Below are positions 1 through 8,696 of a stretch of DNA of 64,000 nucleotides, in pieces. Under the pieces are notes generated by a model. The model was not told the origin of the DNA, made no database searches, and saw only the letters and a program-made list of their open reading frames with translations. Position 1 is the first letter of the stretch; every line of letters begins with the position of its first letter. The stretch is from Giesbergeria sp. GTDB taxonomy: Bacteria > Pseudomonadota > Gammaproteobacteria > Burkholderiales > Burkholderiaceae_C. Location of the stretch: contig JAGNYI010000012.1 in NCBI GenBank assembly GCA_017985015.1, positions 18,980 to 82,979 of the forward strand, read 5' to 3'. A program made the position numbers and the translations under genes.

Positions 1-1
1 C

Positions 2-340
2 AAGGCCATCGAGAGTGCCGAGCGCCGATTGGGCATGCGGGTGCCATTCTTGAACGTCGCCAAGGAAATGGCTTGCAGCCACCACGAGTGCTGGGACGGG
101 GCAGGCTACCCCGAAGGCCTGGCTGGTGACGCGATTCCAGTGCCGGCGCGGCTGATGGCGCTGGCCGACGTCTACGACGCCATCATCAGCCAGCGGGTGT
201 ACAAAAGCGCCGGCACGCACGAGCAGGCCTGCGTGGCCATTGTCAAAGGGCGGGGCACGCAGTTTGATCCCGACATGGTCGACGCCTTCATCGATATTGC
301 CGAAGAGTTTCGCAGCATTGCGCAGCGCTTTCCCGATTGA
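2..340 (+). CDS. HD-GYP domain protein, C-terminal fragment
   Basis: The reading frame is already open at the window edge, so only the last 112 residues are present. It carries the motif HHECWDGAGYP followed by PARLMALADVYDA, the second half of an HD-GYP phosphodiesterase domain, the family that hydrolyses cyclic di-GMP. In many such proteins an N-terminal receiver domain precedes this part, but it lies outside the window, so the signal input is unknown. The tail after the domain is short and ends in a TGA stop. The convergent suhB gene begins its 3' end 12 bases later. Confidence 0.85.
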   Translation, partial: KAIESAERRLGMRVPFLNVAKEMACSHHECWDGAGYPEGLAGDAIPVPARLMALADVYDAIISQRVYKSAGTHEQACVAIVKGRGTQFDPDMVDAFIDIAEEFRSIAQRFPD

Positions 341-352
341 GCTTCAGGACGG

Positions 353-1267
353 TCAGACCGGCGCGTCGTCTTGGGGCTGATCTGGAGCGTCGGCCGCGCC
401 TTCTTGCGGTGCCAGCGCTTGCTCGGCCTGGCGCACCGCGGCTTTTTCTCCCGCTGTGGCGAACTTGCTGTATTTGCCCAGAATCTGCACCAGTTGCCCG
501 TAGATGCGCGGTGTGCCTGCCAGGCATTCGCGTTGCTCCATGAAGTCGGCTTCGCCAGTGAAGTTGCCAATCAGGCCGCCGGCCTCGGTGACCAGCAGCG
601 AGCCCGCTGCCACGTCCCAGATCGACAGGCCGGTTTCAAAAAAACCTTCGGTATAACCAGCGGCCACGTAGGCCAGATCCAGCGCGGCAGAGCCGGGGCG
701 GCGCAGGCCGGCGGTGCGCTGCATCACGTCGCCCATCATGTTCAGGTAGCTCTTGAAGTTGTCGCCCGGGCGGAACGGGAAACCCGTGGACAGCAGCGAC
801 TCTTTGAGCTGCGTGCGCTTGGAGACACGAATGCGCCGCTCGTTCAGGAAGGCGCCGCGGCCCTTGGTCGATGTAAACAGATCGTTGCGGCTCGGGTCAT
901 AGATGACGGCTTGCTCCACCTTGCCGCGCACCGCCAGCGCAATGCTGACGCAGTACACCGGAAAGCCGTGAATGAAGTTGGTGGTGCCGTCCAGCGGATC
1001 GATGATCCAGACGTATTCCGAATCCTTGGCGCCATGTTCGCTGCCCGATTCTTCCGCAATGATGCCGTGGCCGGGATAGGCCGTGAGCAGCGTTTCAATG
1101 ATGACGCGCTCGCTGGCGTGGTCAACTTCGGTGACGAAGTCGTTGATCTGCTTTTGCGAGATGCGCACCGATTCCACGTCGAGCGCCGCGCGGTTGATGA
1201 TGGCGCCGGCGGCGCGGGCGGCCTTGATGGCCACGTTGAGCATGGGGTGCAGATTGGGGGACGACAT
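353..1267 (-). CDS. suhB: inositol-1-monophosphatase family protein SuhB
   Basis: 304 aa. The Mg-dependent phosphatase motifs are all present: the acidic AEESG element near residues 71-75, DPLDGTTNF near 90-98, and WDVAAG near 217-222, with [13 protein letters not shown] between. SuhB hydrolyses inositol monophosphate and in enterobacteria also acts in rRNA transcription antitermination complexes. The start chosen is the ATG reading [10 protein letters not shown]; the longer open frame upstream has no homology and runs into the divergent trmJ promoter region. Compared with the usual ~267 aa there is an additional C-terminal tail of about 35 residues rich in Ala, Gln, Asp and Pro, of unknown role. 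Confidence 0.93.
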   Translation of the reverse strand: MSSPNLHPMLNVAIKAARAAGAIINRAALDVESVRISQKQINDFVTEVDHASERVIIETLLTAYPGHGIIAEESGSEHGAKDSEYVWIIDPLDGTTNFIHGFPVYCVSIALAVRGKVEQAVIYDPSRNDLFTSTKGRGAFLNERRIRVSKRTQLKESLLSTGFPFRPGDNFKSYLNMMGDVMQRTAGLRRPGSAALDLAYVAAGYTEGFFETGLSIWDVAAGSLLVTEAGGLIGNFTGEADFMEQRECLAGTPRIYGQLVQILGKYSKFATAGEKAAVRQAEQALAPQEGAADAPDQPQDDAPV

Positions 1268-1411
1268 GGAATTTTTAAGCGGGTGGGCGGCGTGCCAGAG
1301 CGGCGCGGCGCACAGGGTGCAGGAACGGGAAATCGCCGGCCGGCGATGCGGGCAGCGACAATAAGCCCCCGATTTTACGCGTCCGGCTCTTGAACCGGCC
1401 GGGACCGTCCC

Positions 1412-2227
1412 ATGAAAACCCGTTTTGTCCTGATCCACACCAGCCATGCCGGCAACGTGGGCGCCACCGCCCGCGCCATGAAAACCATGGGCTTCGGCGA
1501 TCTGGTGCTGGTGGCGCCGCGCTGGCCCAACGTATTGCGACGCGAGGAAACAATCCAGCGCGCCAGCGGCGCCCTCGACGTGCTGGAGAACGCGCGCATC
1601 GTCGCCACGCTCGATGAAGCGCTCGATGGCGTGAGCCACCTCTGCGCCACCGCCATGACGCCGCGCGACTTCGGCCCGCCCACGGTGGCGCCGCGTGCGC
1701 ATTTTGAATCGCTATTGAAAAGTGAGCTGCTTACGCATACAGAGCAAGCGATAGAGGCAAAAAATACTTCAAGTTTTGCGCCGGATGTGAGCGCGCCGGC
1801 TGCGTCCAGCGCCGAGGCAGGCATTGCCTTCCTGTTTGGCTCCGAACGCTTCGGCATGGCCAACGAAGACGTGTACCGCTGTCACGTGGCGCTCTCGATC
1901 CCCACCAACCCGCAGTTCAGCTCGCTCAACCTCGGCGCGGCGGTGCAGCTCATCGCCTACGAATGGCGCCAGGCGCTGGGGGGTTTTCCAGTGCATAGCA
2001 GCACGCCGCCGGCGCAGCAGGCCGACGCGCAGCAGGTGGCCGGCATGCTGGCGCACTGGGAGCAGGCGCTCGCTGCCATCGGTTTCCTGGATCCGGACGC
2101 ACCCAAAAAGCTGATGCCGCGCCTGAACCAGATGTTCAACCGCGCGCAGCCGACGCAGGAGGAAATCCACATCCTGCGCGGTGTCGCCAAGGCCATGCTG
2201 CAGACCGCCGCCCAGGCAAAGCATTAA
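1412..2227 (+). CDS. trmJ: tRNA (cytidine/uridine-2'-O-)-methyltransferase TrmJ
   Basis: 271 aa SPOUT-class methyltransferase that 2'-O-methylates position 32 in the tRNA anticodon loop. The N-terminus shows the family pattern [18 protein letters not shown]; the knotted SAM site is visible as [17 protein letters not shown] and [18 protein letters not shown]. It is divergent from suhB and followed by cysE, the usual trmJ-cysE pairing. Residues about 100-121 ([18 protein letters not shown]) are encoded by a copy of the dispersed 60-bp repeat. That copy lies just before the conserved GSERFG element, in a region that looks like a surface loop, and keeps the frame open. Confidence 0.92.
   Translation: MKTRFVLIHTSHAGNVGATARAMKTMGFGDLVLVAPRWPNVLRREETIQRASGALDVLENARIVATLDEALDGVSHLCATAMTPRDFGPPTVAPRAHFESLLKSELLTHTEQAIEAKNTSSFAPDVSAPAASSAEAGIAFLFGSERFGMANEDVYRCHVALSIPTNPQFSSLNLGAAVQLIAYEWRQALGGFPVHSSTPPAQQADAQQVAGMLAHWEQALAAIGFLDPDAPKKLMPRLNQMFNRAQPTQEEIHILRGVAKAMLQTAAQAKH
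1711..1775 (+). repeat. dispersed 60-bp palindromic repeat, copy inside trmJ
   Basis: Matches the family pattern (TAGCTGCTAGCGCTTAT, short spacer, ATAAGCGCTAGAGGC, A-rich end) in diverged form: GAGCTGCTTACGCATAC then GCAAGCGATAGAGGCAAAAA. It is read through in frame by trmJ. Confidence 0.7.
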
Positions 2228-2390
2228 GGCAATGCTGAAAAAGTCCCTCGCGCGCAGCGCATCCGTGCTTCGGGCGGTCTGCGGCGTTGCAAATCCTCGC
2301 CATAGCTGCGGCTATGGCTGTGGTTTGCGCCTTGCATCCCATCCCGACGCACGGCGTGCATCATCGCGGTGACTCATTCAGCATTGCCCT
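2226..2390. repeat. REP-like palindromic element between trmJ and cysE
   Basis: The ends are inverted copies: AGGCAATGCTGAAAAAGTC at the left and the complement of AGGGCAATGCTGAATGAGTC at the right. The centre is a perfect hairpin, GCCATAGC-TGC-GGCTATGGC, flanked by GCGTTGCAAAT and GGTTTGCGCC. The core resembles the units at 10057-10244, where the equivalent hairpin is GTAGC-TGC-GCTAC, so the stem pairing is kept while its bases differ. It fills most of the gap between the two genes and may form an mRNA structure in the trmJ-cysE transcript. Confidence 0.75.
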
Positions 2391-2427
2391 AAACTGGCTA
2401 CCCGCCTGCTTCACTCTCTCGTTCCCC

Positions 2428-3207
2428 ATGTTCTCCCGCCTGCGCTCCGACATCCAATGCATCCTGGAGCGTGACCCGGCCGCGCGCAGCACGTTCGAGG
2501 TGCTCACCTGCTACCCCGGTCTGCACGCGCTGTGGCTGCACCGCCGCGCCCACTGGTGCTGGACGCACGGCCTCAAATGGCTGGGCCGCTTCATCTCGCA
2601 CCTGGCACGCTGGTTCACGGGCATTGAAATCCACCCCGGCGCCAAGATTGGCGAGCGCGTGTTCTTCGACCACGCGATGGGCGTGGTGGTGGGCGAAACC
2701 GCCGAAATCGGCGACGGCTGCACCATCTACCAGGGCGTGACGCTCGGCGGCACCTCGCTCTACAAAGGCACCAAGCGCCACCCGACGCTGGGACGCGACG
2801 TGGTGGTCAGCGCCGGCGCCAAGGTGCTGGGCGGCTTCGAGGTGGGCGATGGCGCAAAAATAGGCAGCAACGCCGTCGTCATCAAGCCCGTGCCCGCTGG
2901 CGCCACGGCGGTGGGCATCCCGGCGCGCATCATTCCGTCCAAGGCGGGCGAGAGCGCCGACGTCACCGAATCGCAGCCGGTGCGGCCGTTCACGGCCTAT
3001 GGCATCACCCAGGAAGACGACCCGCTCTCGCAGGCCATGCGCGGCCTGGTGGACAACGCCAGCTCGCAGGAGCACCAGATTGCGCTGCTCTGGAAAGCCA
3101 TTGAAAAGCTCTCGGCTGGCCAGCACACCCAGGGCTGCGTGCCGGGCGACGCGGCGCTGAAAGAGCAGTTCGAGGCGGGCAAGTTGAATGATCTGATCGG
3201 CAAATGA
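2428..3207 (+). CDS. cysE: serine O-acetyltransferase CysE
   Basis: 259 aa. Transfers acetyl from acetyl-CoA to L-serine, giving O-acetylserine for cysteine synthesis. The left-handed beta-helix signature is clear: [18 protein letters not shown] (catalytic Asp81-His82), then [18 protein letters not shown] and [20 protein letters not shown]. The start is the ATG reading [19 protein letters not shown]; an in-frame extension upstream falls in the palindromic element and is rejected. The C-terminal ~70 residues after the hexapeptide helix ([19 protein letters not shown] near the end) are longer than in the minimal SAT-type enzymes. It follows trmJ, probably in one transcript. Confidence 0.93.
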   Translation: MFSRLRSDIQCILERDPAARSTFEVLTCYPGLHALWLHRRAHWCWTHGLKWLGRFISHLARWFTGIEIHPGAKIGERVFFDHAMGVVVGETAEIGDGCTIYQGVTLGGTSLYKGTKRHPTLGRDVVVSAGAKVLGGFEVGDGAKIGSNAVVIKPVPAGATAVGIPARIIPSKAGESADVTESQPVRPFTAYGITQEDDPLSQAMRGLVDNASSQEHQIALLWKAIEKLSAGQHTQGCVPGDAALKEQFEAGKLNDLIGK

Positions 3208-3209
3208 CT

Positions 3210-3267
3210 AGCTATTGAACTAATAGCTACTAGCGCTTATTGCATAAGCGGTAGAGCTATTTTTCTT
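3210..3267 (+). repeat. dispersed 60-bp palindromic repeat, copy after cysE
   Basis: Two hairpins are intact: AGCTATT-GAACT-AATAGCT and CGCTTAT-TGC-ATAAGCG. The copy then runs TAGAGCTATTTTTCTTT. Immediately after the cysE stop codon, the hairpins plus T-run could serve as a terminator. The remaining 160 bases to the next gene hold only a short tandem repeat (AGGCATCCTC twice) and no gene. Confidence 0.75.
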
Positions 3268-3429
3268 TAGAGATTCCAAAGGAGAAGCGTGCCTAACAGC
3301 CCGTCAGCCCTTCGCTGCGCTTGGGCGCGGCGTTGGTGAAGGCGCGTGCCCCCCAGGCATCCTCAGGCATCCTCAGGCCGCCATAGCGTGTTTCAGTGAT
3401 GGCGCTATTCGGGCCATCTCTTCGCTACT

Positions 3430-4446
3430 TCACACGGGCTGAAGAATCTCTTTCAGATACTTCGGTAGCGCGCCAAGGCTGAGGAAAGTCAGCTCATACA
3501 TAGCAGTCAGCCCCGCGGCTTGCTCATCGTCGAGATCGGTGGCGCAGATCACAAAGTGGCTGCGCGGCAGCCCGAGGCGCTTGCGCAGTCGCAGGTACTT
3601 GTCGATGTCGCGGCGGAATTCGCCCGACTTGCACTCGATGCAGAGCGGCGTGCCGCCTTGTGGCAGACACAACACGTCGAGCTCATGCAGGTCTTCGTTG
3701 GGGAAAACGACTTTCACGCCGCGTGCACAAGAGAACGGTCGACCCGCCTGGTTGGCACGCTCCAGTTGCAGCATGAAGACGTACCACTCCAGCCAGCCAC
3801 CGTCGAAAAACTGGCGCACCGCAGGCGCCGTTTGCAGTGTCAGGCGAACAATTTTTTCGGCCTTCTGGTAGTGGTAGCGAGCAAAAAACGTGTGGCTGTA
3901 GAGCTGGCGGCACAGGTTGTTGATGGCCTGCGCATCTTTTTGCGAGAGATTTGCCAGTTCCAGGTTGACCCAGCTGTGGCTCTTTCGGTAGGCGAACCGA
4001 ATGCGCTCCATCAGCTCGCCAAAGAGCGCGTATCCGTCGCCGATCAAGCGGGCGGCATCGTCGAAAAAACCGCTGGTGTCGATGAGTGAGTGATCAAAGC
4101 GCGCCTCAATCTGGCGCGCAGTGAACCAGGCTTGCAGGGGTGCGTGCTGCTCGGGCGTTGCCAGGGCGCTGGTGTTGTGGAGATCGCCACCCAGGTAGGG
4201 CGCAGTGCTTTCCTGGCCTGCCTGATCTTCTGACTGATCGGGCGGCGGCTCGGCATTTTCGCTGGCGCGCAGCGCCGCGAGTTCGCGCGTTGCAGCAAAG
4301 TAGCGCTCGACGAGTTTTTCGACGTAGTACACCGTGCCAAAGACGGTGCTGGGTGCGCCGCAGCGCGAGCACGGGGTTTGCGCGCCCACAGGAAGGAGGG
4401 CGCCTTCGGCCACGAGGCCACATTGGTTGCAGCGGTAGATCGGCAT
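3430..4446 (-). CDS. zinc-ribbon protein with C-terminal PD-(D/E)XK (DUF1887-like) nuclease fold
   Basis: 338 aa, function not known. Residues 5-30 hold two CxxC pairs (C6-C9 and C26-C29), a probable zinc ribbon. Residues 60-100 are low-complexity and acidic. From about 215 the sequence follows the DUF1887-type nuclease pattern: GGWLEWYVF, then HELDVL (D257) and CIECKSG (E271-x-K273), the three acidic/lysine positions of a PD-(D/E)XK metal site. DUF1887 domains are known from CRISPR ancillary nucleases of the Can2/Card1 type, where they are coupled to a CARF domain. No CARF domain is visible here and there is no CRISPR locus in the window. It stands alone between cysE and mog. Nuclease activity is inference from the motif. 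Confidence 0.7.
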   Translation of the reverse strand: MPIYRCNQCGLVAEGALLPVGAQTPCSRCGAPSTVFGTVYYVEKLVERYFAATRELAALRASENAEPPPDQSEDQAGQESTAPYLGGDLHNTSALATPEQHAPLQAWFTARQIEARFDHSLIDTSGFFDDAARLIGDGYALFGELMERIRFAYRKSHSWVNLELANLSQKDAQAINNLCRQLYSHTFFARYHYQKAEKIVRLTLQTAPAVRQFFDGGWLEWYVFMLQLERANQAGRPFSCARGVKVVFPNEDLHELDVLCLPQGGTPLCIECKSGEFRRDIDKYLRLRKRLGLPRSHFVICATDLDDEQAAGLTAMYELTFLSLGALPKYLKEILQPV

Positions 4447-4484
4447 CAGTCCAAATGGGGGAAATCAGAGAAAAGGACTGCGGT

Positions 4485-5093
4485 TTAGTCTCGCAGCGGC
4501 CGCTGCGCCGTCTTGGGCCGAAACGCCTTGCACACTGCTTCGCGCGTCTCCAGGTACGGCCCCCCAATCAAATCGATGCAATAGGGAACCGCAGCAAAAA
4601 TGCCTGCGGCCAGGAGGCTGCCGTCTGCGGCGCGGGCGCCTTCCAGGGTTTCGGCAATCGCCTTGGGCTGGCCGGGCAGGTTGATGATCAGGCTCTGGCT
4701 GCGAATCACCGCCACCTGGCGCGAGAGGATGGCCGTGGGCACGAAGCGCAGGCTGATGCTGCGCATCTGCTCGCCAAAGCCCGGCATCTCCTTGTGCGCA
4801 ATGGCCAGCGTGGCCTCGGGGGTCACGTCGCGCGGTGCGGGGCCGGTGCCGCCGGTGGTCAGCACCAGGCTGCAGCCGGCGTCCACCAGGGCCACCAGGG
4901 TGTCGCTGATGGTCTGCTGTTCGTCGGCAATCAGGCGCGGGACGAATTCGATGGGGTTGTGCAGCGCGCGCGCCAGCCAGTCCTGCAGCGCGGGCAGGCC
5001 CTTGTCTTCGTAAACGCCGCTGCTGGCGCGGTCGCTGATGGAAACAATGCCGATCTTCACCGACTCCGGCGGGGGCAGGGCGGGGTCAGTCAT
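4485..5093 (-). CDS. mog: molybdopterin adenylyltransferase (MogA/MoaB family)
   Basis: 202 aa. Activates molybdopterin by adenylylation for metal insertion into the molybdenum cofactor. The MoCF-binding signature is present: IGIVSISDRASSGVYEDKG at the N-terminus, LVLTTGGTGPAPRDVTPEA, then EMPGFGEQMR and a closing NLPGQPKAI segment. The start is the ATG reading MTDPALPPPES, which overlaps the end of darP by 8 bases; the longer frame upstream is the darP gene read out of frame. The product is needed by molybdoenzymes such as NasA encoded further along the window. Confidence 0.9.
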   Translation of the reverse strand: MTDPALPPPESVKIGIVSISDRASSGVYEDKGLPALQDWLARALHNPIEFVPRLIADEQQTISDTLVALVDAGCSLVLTTGGTGPAPRDVTPEATLAIAHKEMPGFGEQMRSISLRFVPTAILSRQVAVIRSQSLIINLPGQPKAIAETLEGARAADGSLLAAGIFAAVPYCIDLIGGPYLETREAVCKAFRPKTAQRPLRD

Positions 5094-5760
5094 TGGGTTC
5101 GTCTTCGTCGGGGGCCTCTGCCTCGTCGCCGGCATGGGCCGCGCCGCCCAGCGTGGTGCGCACCAGCGCAAACAAGTCGCGGTAGGCGCGGCCCTTGCGC
5201 GGGGCAAGGCCTGTGGATTCGGCAACTTTGGCGTCGTGGGCGCTCTGCGCGTCCTTGCGTGCCTGGCGGATCAGTGCGCGCAGCTGCTGGATGTCGGTGT
5301 CCGGGTGGTGGGCAATCCATTCGGCCTGCGCGGCGTCTTCGCCAATCAGCCGGTCGCGCCACTGCTCGGCCTGGTGCAGTGCCATCTTCTCTTGTGCCGA
5401 GCCACTGTGCTGCACCTCCAGCGCGGCGCGGGCGGCCTCTACCGTGGCCTCGTCGAGCTTGCGCATCAGCTTGCCGACAAACTGCATCTGCCGGCGTTTG
5501 CCCTCGAAGTTGGTGATGCGCCGTGCCTCTTGCATGGCGTCGCGCAGCTTGTCGGGCAGGTGCAGGGTGTCCAGCAGATCGGTGCGCAGCGTGAGCAGAT
5601 CTTTGCCCAGATCCTGCAGCGCATCGCTCTCGCGCTTCTGGTCGGTGCGGCTCGCATCGGGCGTGCCTTTGAGCTCGGCCTTGAGTTCGAGGTCCAGTTC
5701 GCTGCCTTCGGCAACGAACTGGCCGCGCACGTAGTAGCCTTTTTTGGGTTTGCGTGACAT
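5086..5760 (-). CDS. darP: ribosome-associated protein DarP/YjgA (DUF615)
   Basis: 224 aa. In E. coli the homologue assists late assembly of the 50S subunit. The conserved DUF615 core is seen as RESDALQDLGKDLL, DALHLP-like DTLHLPDKLRDA, and RRQMQFVGKLMRKLDE, with EWIAHHPDTDIQQLRALIRQ and KGRAYRDLFALVR near the C-terminus. The start chosen is MSRKPKKGYYV, 80 bases from the divergent pmbA start. The protein ends in an acidic tail (EAEAPDEDEPND). It is translationally linked to mog by the 8-base overlap. Confidence 0.9.
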   Translation of the reverse strand: MSRKPKKGYYVRGQFVAEGSELDLELKAELKGTPDASRTDQKRESDALQDLGKDLLTLRTDLLDTLHLPDKLRDAMQEARRITNFEGKRRQMQFVGKLMRKLDEATVEAARAALEVQHSGSAQEKMALHQAEQWRDRLIGEDAAQAEWIAHHPDTDIQQLRALIRQARKDAQSAHDAKVAESTGLAPRKGRAYRDLFALVRTTLGGAAHAGDEAEAPDEDEPND

Positions 5761-5839
5761 GTGGAAATGGGGTTGGGGCAGCACGGGCTGCCCGGGGCGC
5801 TCTCCTGATGGAGAAGCCGCAAGTATCATAGCCCTCGCC

Positions 5840-7228
5840 ATGAACCCAACCGAATCCCGCGCCGACACCGGCTTCAGCTATTCCCGTCCTTTCTTCGAGG
5901 AGCTGGTCGATCAGGCCTTGAAGCATGCCAAAAAGCTCGGTGCCACCGACGCCGCAGCCGAAGCCTCCGAAGGCAGCGGCCTGTCGGTGGGGGTGCGCAA
6001 GGGCGAGTTGGAGACCGTGGAGCGCAACCGCGACAAGTCGCTCGGCGTCACGGTCTACGTCGGCCAGCGCCGCGGCAACGCCAGCACGTCTGATTTTTCG
6101 CGCGCCGCCATCGAGCAGACGGTGCAGGCGGCCTACGACATTGCCCGCTTCACCGCCGCCGACCCCATGGCCGGCCTGCCCGACGAGGGCGACATCGCCC
6201 CACCCGCGACGCACCGCACCGATCTGGAGCTGTTCTACCCCTGGGCCTTGACCAGCGAGGAAGCGGCGCGCATTGCGCTTGAATGCGAGGCGGCGGCCTT
6301 TGCCACCAGCCGGCGCATCACCAACAGCGAAGGCGCGGGCGTGTCGGCGCAGCAAAGCCATTTCTTCACCGCCCACACACGCGGCTTTTGCGGCGGCTAC
6401 GCCACCTCGCGCCACAGCCTTTCCTGCGCGCCCATTGCCAAAAGTCCCGGCAAGCGCGGCGACATGCAGCGCGACGCCTGGTACACCTCCATGCGCGACG
6501 CGCAGGAACTTGCCGCGCCCGCTGCCGTGGGCCGCTACGCCGCCGAACGCGCGCTCAGCCGGTTGGGCAGCCGCAAGATGCCCACCACCGAATGCCCGGT
6601 GCTCTTCGAGTCGACCCTGGCTGCCGGCCTGCTCGGCGCCTTTGTGCAGGCCGTCAGCGGCGGCGCGCTGTACCGCAAGAGCAGCTTTTTGCTCGACTCG
6701 CTGGGCAAGCAGGTCTTTCCGAAGCACATCGATCTGCTCGAAGACCCCTTTGTCCGGCGCGGCAAGGGCAGCTCGCCCTTTGACGAAGAGGGCGTGCGCG
6801 TGCAGCCCCGCAAGGTGGTGGACGCCGGGCGCGTCCAGGGTTATTTCCTCAGCAGCTATTCGGCGCGCAAGCTGGGCATGAAGACCACCGGCAACGCAGG
6901 CGGCTCGCACAACCTGGTGCTGACATCGCGCCGCACCAAAAAAGGCGACGATCTGGACGCCATGCTGAAAAAGCTGGGGACCGGCCTCTTCGTCATCGAA
7001 CTCATGGGCCAGGGCGTGAACTACGTGACGGGCGACTACTCGCGCGGCGCCAGCGGTTTCTGGGTGGAGAACGGCGAAATTGCCTTTCCCGTGCACGAGA
7101 TCACCATCGCCGGCAACATGCGCGACATGCTCAAGGGCATCGAAGCCGTGGGCGCGGATGTGTACAACTACGGCGCCAAGACGGTGGGCTCGGTGCTGGT
7201 GAACCGGATGAAGGTGGCGGGGAGCTGA
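5840..7228 (+). CDS. pmbA: metalloprotease PmbA (TldE)
   Basis: 462 aa, the usual length. PmbA pairs with TldD as a zinc protease that degrades unfolded peptides and matures some peptide antibiotics; PmbA itself lacks the catalytic zinc site. Family features: SVGVRKGELETVERNRDKSLGV at the N-terminus (seen as adjacent short blocks), ITNSEGAGVS in the middle, and the C-terminal signature YVTGDYSRGASGFWVENGE followed by HEITIAGNM. The ATG reading MNPTESRADTG is preferred because the extension upstream overlaps the divergent darP start. TldD is not in the window. Confidence 0.93.
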   Translation: MNPTESRADTGFSYSRPFFEELVDQALKHAKKLGATDAAAEASEGSGLSVGVRKGELETVERNRDKSLGVTVYVGQRRGNASTSDFSRAAIEQTVQAAYDIARFTAADPMAGLPDEGDIAPPATHRTDLELFYPWALTSEEAARIALECEAAAFATSRRITNSEGAGVSAQQSHFFTAHTRGFCGGYATSRHSLSCAPIAKSPGKRGDMQRDAWYTSMRDAQELAAPAAVGRYAAERALSRLGSRKMPTTECPVLFESTLAAGLLGAFVQAVSGGALYRKSSFLLDSLGKQVFPKHIDLLEDPFVRRGKGSSPFDEEGVRVQPRKVVDAGRVQGYFLSSYSARKLGMKTTGNAGGSHNLVLTSRRTKKGDDLDAMLKKLGTGLFVIELMGQGVNYVTGDYSRGASGFWVENGEIAFPVHEITIAGNMRDMLKGIEAVGADVYNYGAKTVGSVLVNRMKVAGS

Positions 7229-7282
7229 GGGCTGCGGGGATGGCTGGCGAGTGACGAAGCAAAGCGCTGATTCGTTGTGGGT

Positions 7283-7459
7283 TCACTCTGGAGTGCGGAC
7301 ATCGCCATCGTCGCCTGGGGCGGATAGTGCCTGTCGCTCCAATTCTTCGTCAGACAGTTCGGGTGCCTCGTTGAGAGCCTTGAATTCTTCAACAAACTCG
7401 TCCGTGGGCTCTTGCCCTTCTCCGAGCACCTGTTGAATGGTTTGTGGCGCTGCTTTCAT
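7283..7459 (-). CDS. small acidic hypothetical protein, coupled to the dehydrogenase gene
   Basis: 58 aa, MKAAPQTIQQVLGEG at the start and many Glu/Asp throughout (for example EFVEEF and LSDEELE). The start ATG overlaps the stop of the upstream dehydrogenase gene as ATGA, the arrangement of translational coupling. No signal peptide, membrane segment or known domain is visible. The amphipathic acidic composition suggests a small soluble helical protein. It could be a chance ORF, but the coupled start and acidic, non-repetitive composition argue for a real gene. Confidence 0.5.
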   Translation of the reverse strand: MKAAPQTIQQVLGEGQEPTDEFVEEFKALNEAPELSDEELERQALSAPGDDGDVRTPE

Positions 7460-8556
7460 TTCTTGCGCTGGGCAACCATCGCCGCAATCGCCTCCCCCAC
7501 CTGCGTCGTATTCGCCGTCCCGCCCAGATCCGGCGTACGCGGCCCGTTTTTGATGACTTCTTCCATCGCCGCCACGATCGTATCGTGCGCAGCCCGGCCG
7601 GCGCCCTGGCCGTGGGTCAGAAAATCGAGCATCAGCGCACCTGACCAGATCATGGCGATGGGGTTGGCGATGTTCTGGCCGTAGATGTCGGGTGCCGAGC
7701 CGTGCACCGGCTCGAACAGGCTGGGGAACAGGCGCTCGGGGTTGAGGTTGGCGGACGGCGCCAGGCCGATGGTGCCGGTGGTGGCGGGGCCCAGGTCGCT
7801 GAGGATGTCGCCAAACAGGTTGGTGGCGGCCACCACGTCGAAGCGGCCGGGCTGCAGCACGAAGCGGGCGGTGAGGATGTCGATGTGCTGCTTGTCGAGC
7901 GTCACATCCGGGTAGCCCTGGGCGATGTGGTCGGCGCGCTGGTCCCACCAGGGCATGCTGATGGCGATGCCGTTGCTCTTGGTGGCCAGGGTGACGTGTT
8001 TGCGCGGGCGGCTCTGGGCCAGCTCGAAGGCGTATTTCAGCAAACGGTGGGCCCCGTGGCGCGAATAGACCGATTCCTGGATGACGATTTCGCGCTCGGT
8101 GCCCTCGTACATGATGCCGCCGAGCGAGGTGTATTCGCCCTCGGTGTTCTCGCGCACCACCAGGTAGTCGATGTCGCCGGGTTTGCGGCCCGCCAGCGGG
8201 CAGGGCACGCCTTCAAACAGGCGCACGGGGCGCAGGTTGATGTACTGGTCGAACTCGCGGCGAAACTTGAGCAGCGACCCCCACAGCGAGACATGGTCGG
8301 GCACGGTAGCGGGCCAGCCCACGGCGCCGAAGAAGATGGCGTCCATGCCCGAGAGCCGGGCCTTCCAGTCGTCCGGCATCATTTTTCCGTGGGCGGCGTA
8401 GTAGTCGCAGCTGGCCCAGTCGATGGGGGTGATGTCCAGCTGCAGGCCAAAGCGCTGTGCGGCGGCCTGCAGCACGCGCAGGCCCTCGGGCATGACTTCC
8501 TTGCCGATGCCGTCTCCGGCGATGGCGGCGATCTTGAACGCTGGGGTCTGGGTCAT
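7456..8556 (-). CDS. tartrate/D-malate dehydrogenase, isopropylmalate dehydrogenase family
   Basis: 366 aa beta-decarboxylating NAD-dependent dehydrogenase. IAAIAGDGIGKEVMPEGLRV opens the protein; the substrate arginines are in FRREFDQYINLRPVR; catalytic Tyr/Lys and metal Asp regions are VVRENTEGEYTS, ATKSNGIAISMPWWDQ and DVVAATNLFGDILSDLG; EPVHGSAPDIYGQNIANPIA is the NAD site. The SLGGIMYEGTEREI segment and the absence of leuB-specific neighbours fit tartrate dehydrogenase/decarboxylase or D-malate dehydrogenase (TtuC/DmlA) better than LeuB. The exact substrate cannot be read from sequence. It is followed by a coupled 58-aa ORF. Confidence 0.85.
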   Translation of the reverse strand: MTQTPAFKIAAIAGDGIGKEVMPEGLRVLQAAAQRFGLQLDITPIDWASCDYYAAHGKMMPDDWKARLSGMDAIFFGAVGWPATVPDHVSLWGSLLKFRREFDQYINLRPVRLFEGVPCPLAGRKPGDIDYLVVRENTEGEYTSLGGIMYEGTEREIVIQESVYSRHGAHRLLKYAFELAQSRPRKHVTLATKSNGIAISMPWWDQRADHIAQGYPDVTLDKQHIDILTARFVLQPGRFDVVAATNLFGDILSDLGPATTGTIGLAPSANLNPERLFPSLFEPVHGSAPDIYGQNIANPIAMIWSGALMLDFLTHGQGAGRAAHDTIVAAMEEVIKNGPRTPDLGGTANTTQVGEAIAAMVAQRKK

Positions 8557-8595
8557 GACAGGTCCTTCGTAGAGGGGGCAAGGCCTTGAGGCCGA

Positions 8596-8660
8596 AAATA
8601 GCAGTAAAAAATGCCTCTAGCGCACAACCAGAAAGCGTTTGTAGCTACTATTGTTATAGT
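8596..8660 (-). repeat. dispersed 60-bp palindromic repeat, between aldolase and dehydrogenase genes
   Basis: On the minus strand it reads AATAGTAGCTACAAACGCTT, a spacer, then GTGCGCTAGAGGCATTTTTT, a clear family member. It lies just upstream of the dehydrogenase gene and downstream of the aldolase gene. Confidence 0.75.
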
Positions 8661-8696
8661 GATCTACACGCTGCCGTGGGTGATGGGTACGAACGG

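Noticed and set aside
5090-7096. Minus-strand frame spanning pmbA and darP (about 670 codons)
   Set aside because: It crosses two real genes and a promoter region and shows low-complexity Gly/Ala/Arg/His sequence.
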